Source: an uncultured Bacteroidota bacterium
Lineage (GTDB): Bacteria > Bacteroidota > Bacteroidia > Flavobacteriales > Flavobacteriaceae
Length of the DNA stretch: 64,000 bases
Reading direction: 5' to 3'
Assembly: GCA_902536935.1 (NCBI GenBank)
Contig: CACAZM010000005.1
Span: 28,349 to 92,348 of the forward strand
Made by a program: the position numbers and the translations under genes
The notes under the pieces: generated by a model
What the model saw: only the letters and a program-made list of their open reading frames with translations
What the model was told of the DNA's origin: nothing
Database searches by the model: none
Part shown: piece by piece, positions 50,378-63,300 of the stretch
Layout of the letters: each line of letters starts with the position of its first letter
Position numbering within the stretch: the stretch's first letter is position 1

Positions 50378-53300
50378 TTAATTTTGATTATTTAACTTAG
50401 CTACTTCCCAAGCCGAGGTGCGCGTACCATTGACATAAGCCACAATAAATGCTTTAGTAAATCCTTTTGAGATCACATGTTGTTGCGCAATTTTTGCTTG
50501 TTGGTAACTAGCAGTCGGACGATAAAGGTAACGATGAAACTCTCTAAACTTTTCAGTTGATAGTCCGCTTAAACCCCTAAAAACTTTATGATTGACATCT
50601 CGTCTATTGATCAATGCAGCAATTTGTACAACATAAACAACATCTGCATCGGCTAAGGCCTTTTGGGCATTGAAAGACAATGAGGGATTCTGCTTTACTT
50701 TTAACTTAGCGACAATCTCATCCAAGGTGTCAGAAGGCGCTTTTTCGTTGGGGAGATTGACTGGACGGACTCCTGTGTTAGCCAACGCTTTAGCAGGTAC
50801 TGGGTTATATGGTTTTGAATTGGCTGCCTGTCTTTTGTTTCGATGGTTTTTAAGGATTTGAAGTGCTTCTTCAGCCGAACGAACCGTCGGTGAAGTCTTT
50901 GATATTGTAGAGTCTTCTGCTGTATTAGTTTTGGGTTTGACTTGAATGACAATGGTCTGTGAGGGTGCTGGGGGCCGAAGGTTTATTGGAGTTACTTCAC
51001 CATTCTGATTGCGATGGTTATCCAATATTTTAAGGGCCTCTTCGGCTGACCGAACAGGAGGTTGCTCATTTTTACTTTGCGGGCTTGAATTTGATCTATC
51101 CTGAACCACAATGGCATCTGGCATTTCTTGTCCCTGTAGCGTGCTTTGTAATGCCGGTGAGGTCACAACTGGAGGGATTGCGTTAGCCGAAAGGCTTACC
51201 CGGACTGGTGGTACAACTGGCGTGGGTCTTGTCGGGTTTGTGTTTTGGACTCTCGGCTCTATTGGCTGCGGAATTGGAGATGGCATTGCGGCTATTGTAG
51301 GTGTGTTTACATTAGGCATTGGCACCTGAGAATTAGCTTGCGTAGGGCGATTTAGTCTGTATGTTCCACTTCCCCCCGACAAAATCTGATAGTTTTCGAT
51401 AATAAACATCGAACGGCGATTGAGCTGATGCTCTGCCTCTGTACATGGTACTCCATCTGCACAACGGTTGATGAGCTGACTTTCTCCATAGCCCACTGCA
51501 GTCAAACGTGTGGGAGCGATCCCACGCTGAATAAGCCAGTTTCTGGTCGAGGTCGCTCGGTTTTGTGAAAGACGTAAGTTGTAGGATTGTGGGCTGCGTG
51601 AGTCGGTATGAGACTCGATTCGTATAATCAGTTCTGGAAATCGAATCATCGCATTAAAAACCTTAGTCAATTCAATTTCTGCATCTTGACGTATAAAATA
51701 TTTATTGAGATCAAAATATATGGGATTTAGTCCAAGTAAACAACCCAAGTCGTAAGGCGGGCAGTCCTTAGAAAAGGTTTCGATTTCCATATCTACACTG
51801 ATACTTTGTGAGGTAGTGGGCGCAACAAACGTCGTTTCAGCAATGGAATATGCCAATCCATTTTCCGTAATTAAATAATAGGCTTGCCCACATTCCACTT
51901 CTTCGGGGAAAGAATAGCGTGCATCTTGCTGAACAATTTGCTCGGCAATGATGTTCATCCCCATATCGAGAAGTTTAACCGTTGCCCCCGGCATTAGATT
52001 GCCTGTATTGCTGTCCCTTACAAGCCCTGTGATTTCAACCACACACTTGCTGGGTTTGAAATAATAAATCTGATCGGAGGCACTTCCTCTGTTTCCATCG
52101 CGATTGGAAGAGATATAACCCGTATTGGTATCGGTTTGCAACAGAAATCCAAAGTCATCCCCAGCAGAATTGATTGGAAGCCCCATATTTTCAGGGTCAC
52201 GAGCAATTCCTGAGTCACTCAGCTCTGCTTTAAATACATCAAATCCACCAAAGCCAATAAGGGCGTCAGAGGTGAAGTAAAAGTTACCATTACTTGCTAT
52301 ATATGGAAATGATTCACGTCCCTCAGTATTTACCTTTTGACCCAAGTTGATTGGATCTCCGTATGAGCCATCTTTGTAAATGTCCACATACCAAAGGTCA
52401 GATTCCCCGGTTGTACCTGGCATATCTGAGGCAAAAAATAGTTTCTTTCCATCTAAGCTTAAGGCAGGGTGTGCTACAGAATAGTTGTCATTATTAAAGG
52501 GTAGTTCCTCTACATCGCTCCAATTGCCATCTTCATCAACTGATGCTGTGAGTAATTTTAAACGCACTGTGTTTTTACGATCGGTGCGTTTTTTTCCGTT
52601 TTTGTAATTATTGCGAGTAAAATAAACCGTTTTTAAATCTTTCGTAAAAACTGCAGAGGACTCGTGAAAAGCAGTATTGATATCCCCCTCAATTTTCTGG
52701 GTGTTCTCGAGTTGTCCTTCATCTCCAATATCAGCAATATAGAGGTCTAAGAATGGCTCTCCCGTCCAGTCATAATCACGTTGCCCACTTGCTTGAAAAG
52801 TAGATGAAAATACTAGTTTGTCTTGACCAAAAAAGGCCGAGCTAAAGTCCGATTGCTCGGTGTTTATTTTGGTTGTTTCCACAATATACTTCGGACGTAG
52901 TTCGGCAATGCTGTCAAGGTAGTTCAAGTCCGCAACATACAAATCTTCAATAACAGTTCCTTTTACCATACTAAAATACTTTTGCATATAGCGATCTGCT
53001 ATAGAGTAATTTTCGTTACTTCTAGCACTTATAGATGCTCGTAAGTAATAAATGGATTTGATATCTTTAGGATAAAGTGATATCAATTTTCGATACCAAG
53101 TATATGATTGGTTGTATTGGCTGTTAAAGAAGTATGTGTCGGCAAGGGATTGAATCACTTTCTTGTCAGTAAAATCGGCATCGTCACGAACCAGTTGTAA
53201 AAAAGCAGATTGCGCTCGGTTATATCGATAGTCATTGTAATCGCGGTCGGCGTCGAAAATATTATAGGGCTCTTTGGGAATTGAATCGTTTTGTCCAATT

Positions 53301-53392
53301 GCACTAGAGAAAACCAACAGAATAAATACAATCCCCAACCAATAGATTGTTTGGTTGCAACGCAGAGTTTCTAATGATGTAATCTGTTTCAT
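50378..53392 (-). CDS. OmpA-family protein with TPR-like N-term, PD40 repeats, OmpA domain and extended Pro-rich/SPOR-like C-term
   Basis: 1004 aa; ALSLDGKKLFFASDMPG PD40 motifs; IRIESHTDSRSPQSYNLRLSQNRATSTRNWLIQRGI OmpA motif; adjacent PorP/SprF-like gene. Confidence 0.9.
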   Translation of the reverse strand: MKQITSLETLRCNQTIYWLGIVFILLVFSSAIGQNDSIPKEPYNIFDADRDYNDYRYNRAQSAFLQLVRDDADFTDKKVIQSLADTYFFNSQYNQSYTWYRKLISLYPKDIKSIYYLRASISARSNENYSIADRYMQKYFSMVKGTVIEDLYVADLNYLDSIAELRPKYIVETTKINTEQSDFSSAFFGQDKLVFSSTFQASGQRDYDWTGEPFLDLYIADIGDEGQLENTQKIEGDINTAFHESSAVFTKDLKTVYFTRNNYKNGKKRTDRKNTVRLKLLTASVDEDGNWSDVEELPFNNDNYSVAHPALSLDGKKLFFASDMPGTTGESDLWYVDIYKDGSYGDPINLGQKVNTEGRESFPYIASNGNFYFTSDALIGFGGFDVFKAELSDSGIARDPENMGLPINSAGDDFGFLLQTDTNTGYISSNRDGNRGSASDQIYYFKPSKCVVEITGLVRDSNTGNLMPGATVKLLDMGMNIIAEQIVQQDARYSFPEEVECGQAYYLITENGLAYSIAETTFVAPTTSQSISVDMEIETFSKDCPPYDLGCLLGLNPIYFDLNKYFIRQDAEIELTKVFNAMIRFPELIIRIESHTDSRSPQSYNLRLSQNRATSTRNWLIQRGIAPTRLTAVGYGESQLINRCADGVPCTEAEHQLNRRSMFIIENYQILSGGSGTYRLNRPTQANSQVPMPNVNTPTIAAMPSPIPQPIEPRVQNTNPTRPTPVVPPVRVSLSANAIPPVVTSPALQSTLQGQEMPDAIVVQDRSNSSPQSKNEQPPVRSAEEALKILDNHRNQNGEVTPINLRPPAPSQTIVIQVKPKTNTAEDSTISKTSPTVRSAEEALQILKNHRNKRQAANSKPYNPVPAKALANTGVRPVNLPNEKAPSDTLDEIVAKLKVKQNPSLSFNAQKALADADVVYVVQIAALINRRDVNHKVFRGLSGLSTEKFREFHRYLYRPTASYQQAKIAQQHVISKGFTKAFIVAYVNGTRTSAWEVAKLNNQN

Positions 53393-54361
53393 TTAGAAGA
53401 ATCTAGGAGTTAGTATACGTTCTCCTTTACGTGGAATCGTAAATCGTAAAATCATCTCGTATGACCCTGAGCTAAATTGTTGAATTGCTGTGGTCTGATA
53501 GTCATAGGCAAAGCCCACAAAAGCTCTGTCAGAAAGGGCAAACCCAGCAATTGCGCTGATTGCAGCGTCGAGTCGGTAGGCAGCCCCAAATGTAATTTTT
53601 TCGTTGAAATAGATGTTAGCCGATAAATCCATCTGTATAGGGGATCCGCGGACAATTTTGACCATTCCAGCTGGCTTAAGTTTGATTGCATCGTTGATAT
53701 CAAAAACATAACCAGCGATCAAAAAATAATGCATCCGCTCCTTGGCTTCTGCTGAAGCAAAGACACTTCCATTAACCTCATAGTGTTTTGTTTTTAAGAA
53801 ATTTGGAACAGAAAACCCAGCATAAAACCTGTCGTTATTATAATAAATTCCTGCACCGATTTGAGGGGATAGCAGAGAGGTGTTTTCAGAAAATTGTTCG
53901 TCGCTGGTATTGGCGAGATTGAGAATCGAATAATCAACCTGTAAGTTGCTTACCCCAGCTTTGAGTCCAAGGGTTATCTTGGATCCATAGTCATTATAAA
54001 AGGTATAGCCGTAATCCGCTGTCAAGCTTTGCTCAGTTGTCGGACCAATAACGTCGCTAACAATAGAAAGTCCCAATGCAGTTTTATTACGACGTCCAAC
54101 AGGAGAACTGATCGTAAAGCTTCCTGTTTGAGGAGAGCCTTCAAAATCAACCCACTGTGAACGCGTCAAAAACCCAAAATGAACTGCTTCAGTTGACCCC
54201 AGATAAGCTGGGTTGACCACTTGGGTGTTATACATATGCATGGTGTACTGTGGGTCTTGCTGAGCGTTGGATTGCATCCATGGTCCAAAGTGGAAAATCA
54301 ATAGCCATAACCCAGTTAATCTGGCATTTATCAACCTCGGTATGTGTGTTTTCCAATTCAT
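53393..54361 (-). CDS. PorP/SprF-family type IX secretion-associated outer-membrane protein
   Basis: QQDPQYTMHMYNTQVVNPAYLGSTEAVHFGFLTRSQWVDFEGSPQTGSFTISSPV; start ATG overlaps upstream stop (TGATG). Confidence 0.92.
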   Translation of the reverse strand: MNWKTHIPRLINARLTGLWLLIFHFGPWMQSNAQQDPQYTMHMYNTQVVNPAYLGSTEAVHFGFLTRSQWVDFEGSPQTGSFTISSPVGRRNKTALGLSIVSDVIGPTTEQSLTADYGYTFYNDYGSKITLGLKAGVSNLQVDYSILNLANTSDEQFSENTSLLSPQIGAGIYYNNDRFYAGFSVPNFLKTKHYEVNGSVFASAEAKERMHYFLIAGYVFDINDAIKLKPAGMVKIVRGSPIQMDLSANIYFNEKITFGAAYRLDAAISAIAGFALSDRAFVGFAYDYQTTAIQQFSSGSYEMILRFTIPRKGERILTPRFF

Positions 54362-57300
54362 CAATCTCGATTTATGTATAAATAACCTGTATACCTTTCT
54401 CTACCTGGGTTTTCCCCATCAAATTCTATTACATAGAAATAGGTTCCTGAAGGGAGCTTTTGATTCTTAGTAATCGTAATTCTTCCCTCCGATATTCCCG
54501 TAAATAATCTGTCGCCCAAACCATATCCTTTTGTTTCATAAACAAGTACCCCCCATCTGTTAAAGATTTTCACAGTATTATTTGGATACTTTTCTATGCC
54601 CGCAACTTTGAAGTAATCATTAATACCGTCATCTCCAGGAGACATTCCGTTAAATACTTCAAAATCACCATCAACTGGATCTTGTGAGAAGGTTAGTACA
54701 GTCGGATCGTTGGTTGTATTACCATCAGTATCATCCCCATTGTCAGACACATCACTCACAGGTATTCCCGTTGGTGTTGTTGCAGTTGCTGATGCAGTAT
54801 TGGATACCCCGCCTGCGTTGTCAGCTTGCGCGTTGACAATGAAGGTCGCTGTATATGTAGCTGTCTCACCAACCAACAATGTTCCTTCTGATGAGCCTAG
54901 ATTTGCACTAACAAATAGGGGGCCTGTTGTTAGCGCTAGGGAATTACCACTTAAGTCACTGAATACATCATTGATAAAGAGACCACTCAGCTCCGTATTA
55001 CCAGTATTTTCAACTGTAATTAGGAAAGTAATAGTATCCCCAAGCCCTGTTGTGCCATTTCCATTGTCACTTATTGTGGCCGTTTTGGTTACTTCAATTG
55101 ATGAACTATTAGGATTAATAATTGTAGTACGCGTAATCGTTGGATCATTCTCTGTGTTACCATCTGTATCATCTCCATCATCTGAGATGTCACTTACAGC
55201 AGTACCCCCTGGACTAGTCGCTACAGCCGTAACTGTATTGGATACCCCGCCTGCATTTATCGCCTGAGCTGTTATGATATAGGTCGCTGTATACGTCGCT
55301 ACCTCACCCACAACTAGTGACCCATCTGCAGAGCCTAGTGATGATCCTGTAAACAATGGACCGCTATTCAATGTAAGACTTACTCCATTAAGATCGGTCA
55401 ATGTGTCGGTCAAGTCAACCGAAGATAGATCAGTGTCACCAGTATTAGTAACTGTTATCGTATAAGTAATCGTATCACCTAGTCCAACATCACCATCTCC
55501 GTTATCAGTAACTGCAGCTGTTTTGGTTACTTCTATAGCTGGAGATTCAGGCGTGTCGGTCAAGGTGACTGTTGGGTCACTTTCTGTATTGCCATCTGTA
55601 TCATCTCCATCATCTGAGATGTCACTTACAGCAGTACCCCCTGGACTAGTCGCTACAGCCGTAACTGTATTGGATACCCCGCCTGCATTTACCGCCTGAG
55701 CTGTTATGATATAGGTCGCTATATACGTCGCTACCTCACCCACAACTAGTGACCCATCTGCAGAGCCTAGTGATGATCCTGTAAACAATGGACCGCTATT
55801 CAATGTAAGACTTACTCCATTAAGATCGGTCAATGTGTCGGTCAAGTCAACCGAAGATAGATCAGTGTCACCAGTATTAGTAACTGTTATCGTATAAGTA
55901 ATCGTATCACCTAGTCCAACATCACCATCTCCGTTATCAGTAACTGCAGCTGTTTTGGTTACTTCTATAGCTGGAGATTCAGGCGTGTCGGTCAAGGTGA
56001 CTGTTGGGTCACTTTCTGTATTGCCATCTGTATCATCTCCATCATCTGAGATGTCAAATACATCATTTGTCATACCAGGACTACTCGCTACAACAGTTAC
56101 TGTGTTTGATACCCCACCTGTATCAAAGGATTCTTGACTTATGAAATAGGTTGCAAGGTAGGTTGCGGTTTCTCCTTGGCGTAACGCACCTTCTGATGAT
56201 CCTAGATCTGCCGATGTAAAGTTTGGCCCAGAAGTAAGTGTCAAAACATTCCCGTTTCTATCAGTAAGCACATCCGTGAGCTCAAGTCCAGATAGGTCCG
56301 TATTTCCTGTGTTCTCGACTGTAATTGTATAAGTTATTGTATCACCTACACCAACTAAACTATCACCATTATCGTTCACGGTTGCGATTTTAGTTACCTC
56401 AATTGATGAAGCAGGTGCCGCATCTGTGAGAACTATTGTTGGGTCGTTAAATGGATCTCCATCCCCGTCCGCATCTGTTGGGTCTCCTTCATCTGAAATA
56501 TCCGAAACGTCATTAAAGTTACCAGGACTACTACCTACAGCTTTGGCTGTATTGCTCAATAAACCTGTTTCAGCGGCATCTTGTGTAATCACATATAAGG
56601 CTGTAAATATGATTGTTTCACCTACTTCAACTGTCTGTGGTTGCCAGTAATCTGGTCCTGATGACAGAGCAAGTAAATTATCATCGCCGTCTGTTAAAGT
56701 CTCATCCTGGATATAAACATTGTTCAGTACAATATCTCCTATGTTTTCTACTGCAATACTATATCTAATGATATCACCTGCGCCTGTCAATCCATCTCCA
56801 TTGTCGTTGACTATAGCTGTTTTTATAACTTCCATAGCGGGGTTTGGATCGGTTAAGGTTACTGTTGGATCATTTGTTGGGTCGCCATCCGCATTACCAT
56901 CAGTTGGTAATCCATCATCTGAAATGTCAGAAACATCATTGGTTTTACTGGGACTACTTGCAACCACAGTTACTGTGTTTGACACCCCACCTGCATTGAC
57001 TGCTTGCTGATTTATAGCAAATGATGCTTCGAAAGTCGAAACTTCACCAACTCGAAGAACCGTAGGTGCTCCACCCGCCAAGTTAGATCCCATATAAACT
57101 GGCTGAGAGCTCAGTGAAAGTAAGTCTCCATTCAAGTCAGTCATTACATCTACCAAGGCCAACCCTGTTAGATCTGTATTTCCATTATTTTCTACCTTAA
57201 TTGTGTAAGTAATAATGTCATTAATACCTGTTTTGTTATCAGAATTAGTATCTGTAACATTTGCTGTTTTGATTACCTCAATAATCGGAATAAGATCCAT

Positions 57301-60300
57301 TTCAACGATGGTCGGGTCGCCCTTGGTCAAGGTTTCTGGATCGTCACTATTTTCTGTGATGGTAGTCCCGCTAGGATCTGTACCAGTAGCTACAACAGTA
57401 TTGACAACACTTCCACTATCTGCAGCATTTTGCTCAATAAGGTAATATGCAGAGTAAATCTCAGTTTCTCCAGGTTCAATATCACGAAGTAGCCATGCGC
57501 TTGTGTCAATTGTCAATTGGTTTCCATTACCGTCAATTAAGGTGTCGACGAGTGTAACTCCATAAAGGGTTACATTTCCCGTATTTGTTACTCGTATGGT
57601 ATAGTCTATCAAATCAGAAGTACCAATAAACCCATCAGCATCAGCTGTGATACGTGCCGTTTTGGTGACTTCCATTTCCGGGTTGGCAGCAATTAATGTT
57701 ATTGTTGGATCATTACCAGTGTCGCCAAGCGCTGTATCTCCATCATCAGAGATGTCACTTACAACCGTACCATCTGGGGCTACTCCGGTTGCGGTTGCTG
57801 TATTGGAAAGACCACCTGCATCTACGATTTCTTGATTAATCAATTGATATACTGTGTATGTTTCTGTACTTCCTGGCTCTACAGTGCGAACAGTAGATAG
57901 TATTGCTGTTCCAGAAGTCAATGAAATCTCTATACCATTAACATCTGTAAGCAGATCCTCAAGGGTCACATCTAAGGTTACATTTCCAATATTTTCAACT
58001 TCTATAGTGTATTGAACAACATCCCCAACACCAAGATCACCGTCTCCATTATCATTGATAGAGGCTGTTTTTATCACCTCAATCGCTGGGACTGAATCAA
58101 TGGTAGTAACCACCTCGTTGCTGTCTATGTTTACAACAACCCCATTTGGTGAAAGTGCTGCTGCTGATGCTGTATTTGACACCCCACCTGCATTTATCGC
58201 TTGCTGGTTAATCGCAAATACTGCTTCATAAATAACTGTTTCGCCCACTACAATTGTTGGTGTTCCTGGGTAGGTGGTGTTGCTATTATCAGAACTCACG
58301 TAACTTGGAAGTGATTGTAGTGATAATGACTGATTTAATAGGTCTTCAATCAAGTCATTAATCACGACATCTGTTAGCACAACATTCCCTGTATTGCTCA
58401 AAGTCAATGTGTAAGTAATCGTATCGCCTAAATCTAAACTTCCATCTCCTCCGTCATTTAGAGTAGCAGACTTTGTCAGTGTCATGGACGGTAACTGATC
58501 TAGCTCGTTCTCTACTGCTGTGTCTGTTGTGTCTGTTACATCATCCACATCATTTGGACTGCTTGCTGTTACTGTGGCTATGTTAGATACCATGCCGCTG
58601 TTCATCGCTGCTTGATCGACTGTGTAACTAACTGTGTAGATTGCAACATCACCCACTTCTAAGTCGTCTAATAACGCCTGTGGTGTGCCATTCAAACTCA
58701 CAAGAGTTATGGCTGAAGATAAATCCGTTTCTATGCCAGACCCATCTGTTAAAGTGTCTGTCAAACTAATTGTGTCTAGTGTTACATTTCCTGTATTGGT
58801 AATAGTAAGTGTATAGTCGATTGTATCACCAACATCCATCGTACCATCTCCTCCATCATTCTCAGAAGAAGTCTTTGTGATTTCAATTGATGGATTTGCT
58901 GTCATTGTTACAATTGCAGGATCACTATCTACTGGGGTAACTGTAGAACCATCAAGGATTGTTGCTGAGGCAGAAGCCACGTTGATAATACTACCCGTAT
59001 CAGCTGCAGCTTGTTCGATTAAATAAGTTACTGTATAAGTTTCTGAAGCACCCGGTGCTATGTCACGAAGAACACCATCAATTGCTGCATCTTGAGTAAG
59101 TGTTAAACCATTACCAGTTTGATCGGTTAATACGTCTGTAATTTCCACATCAAATAGCGTAACATTTCCTGTATTGGTAACTACAATGGTGTACTCTACT
59201 AAGTCCCCTGCTTCTGTGATTCCGTCTGTGTTTCCAACAAGTGCTGCAGTTTTAACCACTGTCATACTTGGGCTTGGTTGGATGGTTGTAATTGTTGGGT
59301 CATCCCCTGTATCGCCTATACCTGTGTCGCCGTCATCGGAAATATCCGTCACATCAACTCCGTTGGAATCGATGCCTATTGCCGAGGCACTATTTGTCAA
59401 TCCACCGGAATCAACAATCTCCTGATCAATCAAATGATATGCAGTGTATGTAGCAACTTCGCTTGCCTGTAGAGTTCCGTTTGATGAACCTAGCGAGGCA
59501 CCCATAAAGCTGAGTATATTACCACTACTTAAAACAATATCATTGCCAGCGTTATCTTGTAATTCATCTGAAACTGATATACTTGTTAGGGTCACACTTC
59601 CTGTGTTTTCAACTGTTATCGTGTATTGAACAATATCGCCTACTCCAGTAACTCCATCTCCATTATCGACAATATCTGCAACTTTAATCACCTCTATTGA
59701 TGATGTTTGGTCAATTGTCGTATCTACAGTGGTATCGAGGGCATCACTTATTTGTAGTCCTGTTGGGCTATCTGCTGTGACTGTAGCGTTATTAGAGACG
59801 ATGCCACTGTTAATAGCTGCTTGGTCAATGATATATTCAACTGTATATGTTGCTGTTTCTCCTACCGCTAAGGTTCCCTCTGTCGCTGTATTTGATGTGT
59901 CAAAGGTTGGGCTCAACACATTTGTATTGCCACCTCCGTTTGTCAGAACATCTGTGACTTGGATACTGGATAATGTTACATCCCCTGTGTTTTCAATTGT
60001 TATCGTATATGTAATGGAATCTCCTAGGTTTGTGAGATTGTCTGCGCCTTTGTCTACAGTAGCAACTTTAGTGACTGTAATATTTGGCGATTGATCTAGT
60101 TGCGTGATTGTTTGATCATCGTCTGTATCCCCGTCAGTATCGTCTCCATCGTCACTGCGATCCGTTACATCATCTGTGAGATTTGGACTACTTGCTGTGG
60201 CAAGAACTGTGTTCATAACTTGACCACTGTCGATGGCTGTTTGTGTGATGGTGTAAGTGACCGTATAGGTTGCTGTTTCACCGACTCCTAAGGTTCCTTC

Positions 60301-63300
60301 AGTAGCAGTGTTTATGCTGTCATATATCGGTGTGAGTGTAGAGGTGTTTCCAACGGCATCGGTCAATACATCTACAAGAGAGACCCCATCCAGTGTTACA
60401 TTCCCTTTATTTTCAACAGTAATTGTGTACGTAATCGTGTCATCAATGTTTGTTTTTCCATCTGCATTCACATCATCAACTGCTGCTGTTTTCACTACCT
60501 CAATAACTGGGTCGTGATCAATTTGTAATGCTGTGGCATCTTCGATTGCTGTTGTCTCGGGGTCATCAGTATCTACATCTAGATCGTTTGTTTGACCAGG
60601 GCTACTCGAATATACTGTTGCTTGATTGCTAAGTCCTCCTGCATCAACTACACTTTGTGTCAAATCAAAGGTTGCGATATAGTGGGCTTTTTCACCCGGA
60701 ATTAATGTTCCTTCATTTGATCCTTCACTGCTAATTGTAAAGGTTGGTCCAGTTGTTAATGTAAGACTAACGTTGTTATTGTCAATAAAGTTGTTGTCAT
60801 GAATGTTTACATCAGACAAGATGGCATTTCCGTTATTTTCAACGATGATTGTATATTCTACTGCGTCACCAACTCCTAAGAATCCATCTCCATTTTCGAG
60901 TACGCGAACCGTCTTCGTAGCCTTCATTGATGGATCAGAGCCCATTGGAACTACCGTTGGATCGCTATCGTTGCTAGTGGTATTATTTGGATCGTCACTA
61001 ATATCACTTACTGTTTGTCCTTGTGCCACTCCGTAGAAGGTCACTTGGTTCGATACAAGACCAGTAGCAAAGGCATCTGTAGTGACATTATATGTAAATG
61101 TGTAGGTTGCCGTTTCACCAACAAGCAAGACTGTTGGATCAGTTGTACCTAGATCTGCACTTACAAATGTTAGGGTTGGTGTTGCTATCGTAACATCATT
61201 TCCGTCGCGCAAGGTGTCTTGATAACCTACGCTATTGAGGACGATATTTCCTGTATTTTGTACTTCAATTGTAAAGGTTACAGTATCCCCCTCATCGACT
61301 ACTCCATCATTATCAAGATCTGTAGTTAACACCCAAGTTTTTAGGCCTTCTATTGATGCCCTTGCACCAGTTTGTGTGTCAACAAAAGCGATCTCTTCAA
61401 TTTCGTTACCAGATGGATCATCGGCTGTTACGGTTACTGTATTTCTTGCCAACTGTGAATCAGATGTAGCTTGATCAATAGTGAATTGTACACTGTAGCT
61501 TGCTGTTTCACCCACTTCAAGGGTTCCCTCTGTAGCAGTATTTGTTATGTCATATGTTGACGTAAGTGTCGTTGAAGTATCATCCCCATCAACTAAAATG
61601 TCTACAATTGCAATGTTGGTCAGGACAACATTTCCAGTATTTGTTATTGTAATTGTATAGTCAATAATATCCCCTGTTCCATTATATCCGTCTCCATCAT
61701 CTTGTATCCCTGCTACTTCTTTTGTAACAGAGAACGATGGGTTTGCGTCAATGTCTACTATTGTTGGGTCATTGGTGTCATTAACGGTTATTCCATCCTG
61801 GTCGCTTCCATATGCTGTTACAGTATTGGAGAGCTGATCGACTAAGAAATCATCATCTGATATTAAGTAAGTTGCGACATATGTTGCTATTTCACCTACC
61901 TTGAGCGTGCCCTCTGGTGATGTTAAACTAGCTGAGTCAAATGCGGGTTCAGTAGTTAATAATCTTGGTAAAGGGTTGTTGTTTTCAATTGCCGTTAAGT
62001 CATCATCTACATAAACAGCTGTCAGCGTTACATTTCCTGTGTTTTCAACAGTGATAGTGTAATTAATGGTATCTCCAGGTCCTGTGATTCCATCACCATT
62101 ATCGTCAACTACTGCTGTTTTAATAACTTCTATCCCTGCTGTTTGTGTGAGAGTTGTGATTGTTGGATCGTCACTAACATTTGTTGTAGAAGGATCATCA
62201 CTCACTTCGGTGAAGCTATTTCCATCGCCAGTTTCAGCCGTTATGGTTGCTACATTCGAAACTCCTCCTGCATCAATTGCATCTTGATTGATAATGAAAG
62301 TGGCTATATAGGTTGCCGTTTCCTGAATTGCTAAACTATTTTCATTTGAGTCTTTAGATGAACTAATAAATCTGGGTGCTGAACTTAATGATAATCCATC
62401 TCCATCAAGATCTGAAAGGGTGTCAGTAATATCTGTGATTGTTAGAGGTGTATTTCCAGTATTTATAATGGAGATTGTGTATTGAATCACATCACCAAGT
62501 TGAGTTAAGGTGTCACCATCTTCAATAATTTCTGCTTCTTTTGTTACGTCAATACTTGGGTCGGGTGTTATTGTGATAGTTGTTGGGCTGTCCGTTTCAT
62601 CTGAAACTTCGGTGCCACTTGGGTCATAACCAGTTGCAATAGCTGAGTTAATTATACTGGCTCTATAAAGATCTGCATCCGTGATCACATAGGAGCCGCT
62701 AAATACATAGTTGTTTCCTGCATCGATATCAACATCGCTCCATGAGCCTGGGGAAGTCAATGTCATAGAGTTCCCTTTATCGTCTACCATGGTGTCTATA
62801 ACATTTACTCTTGTTAGGGATACATTACCCGTATTAGTTACTGTAATCGTGTATTGGATGGTGTCACCAGGTCCATTTATGTTGTCTCCATTATCAACAA
62901 CAACTGCTGATTTAGTCACTTCTAATGATGGCGTTGCATTAATTAAAGTAATTACATTATCATCTATTTCATCTGATACAGCTGTGTTATCTCCATCATC
63001 CGCAGTAGCGGTAACCGATGCAGTATTTGAAACTCCACCCGCATCTATCGCTGCTTGAGTAACTGCAAAGGTGGCTGTAAATGTGACTTCTTCCCCTACC
63101 TGTAGGGTTGCAACACTAGTGTCAGGGTCACTTGTAAAGTTTGTATTTGCCCCTAGTGTTGAGCTTGTAAATATTGGGCCTGTTGTTAATGAAATTAGTT
63201 CTCCATTTATGTCTGACAATTCGTCGTCAATCACAACACCATTAAGCTCAGAGTTGCCAGTATTTTTAACTTTAATCGTATAGGTAATCACATCTCCAAC

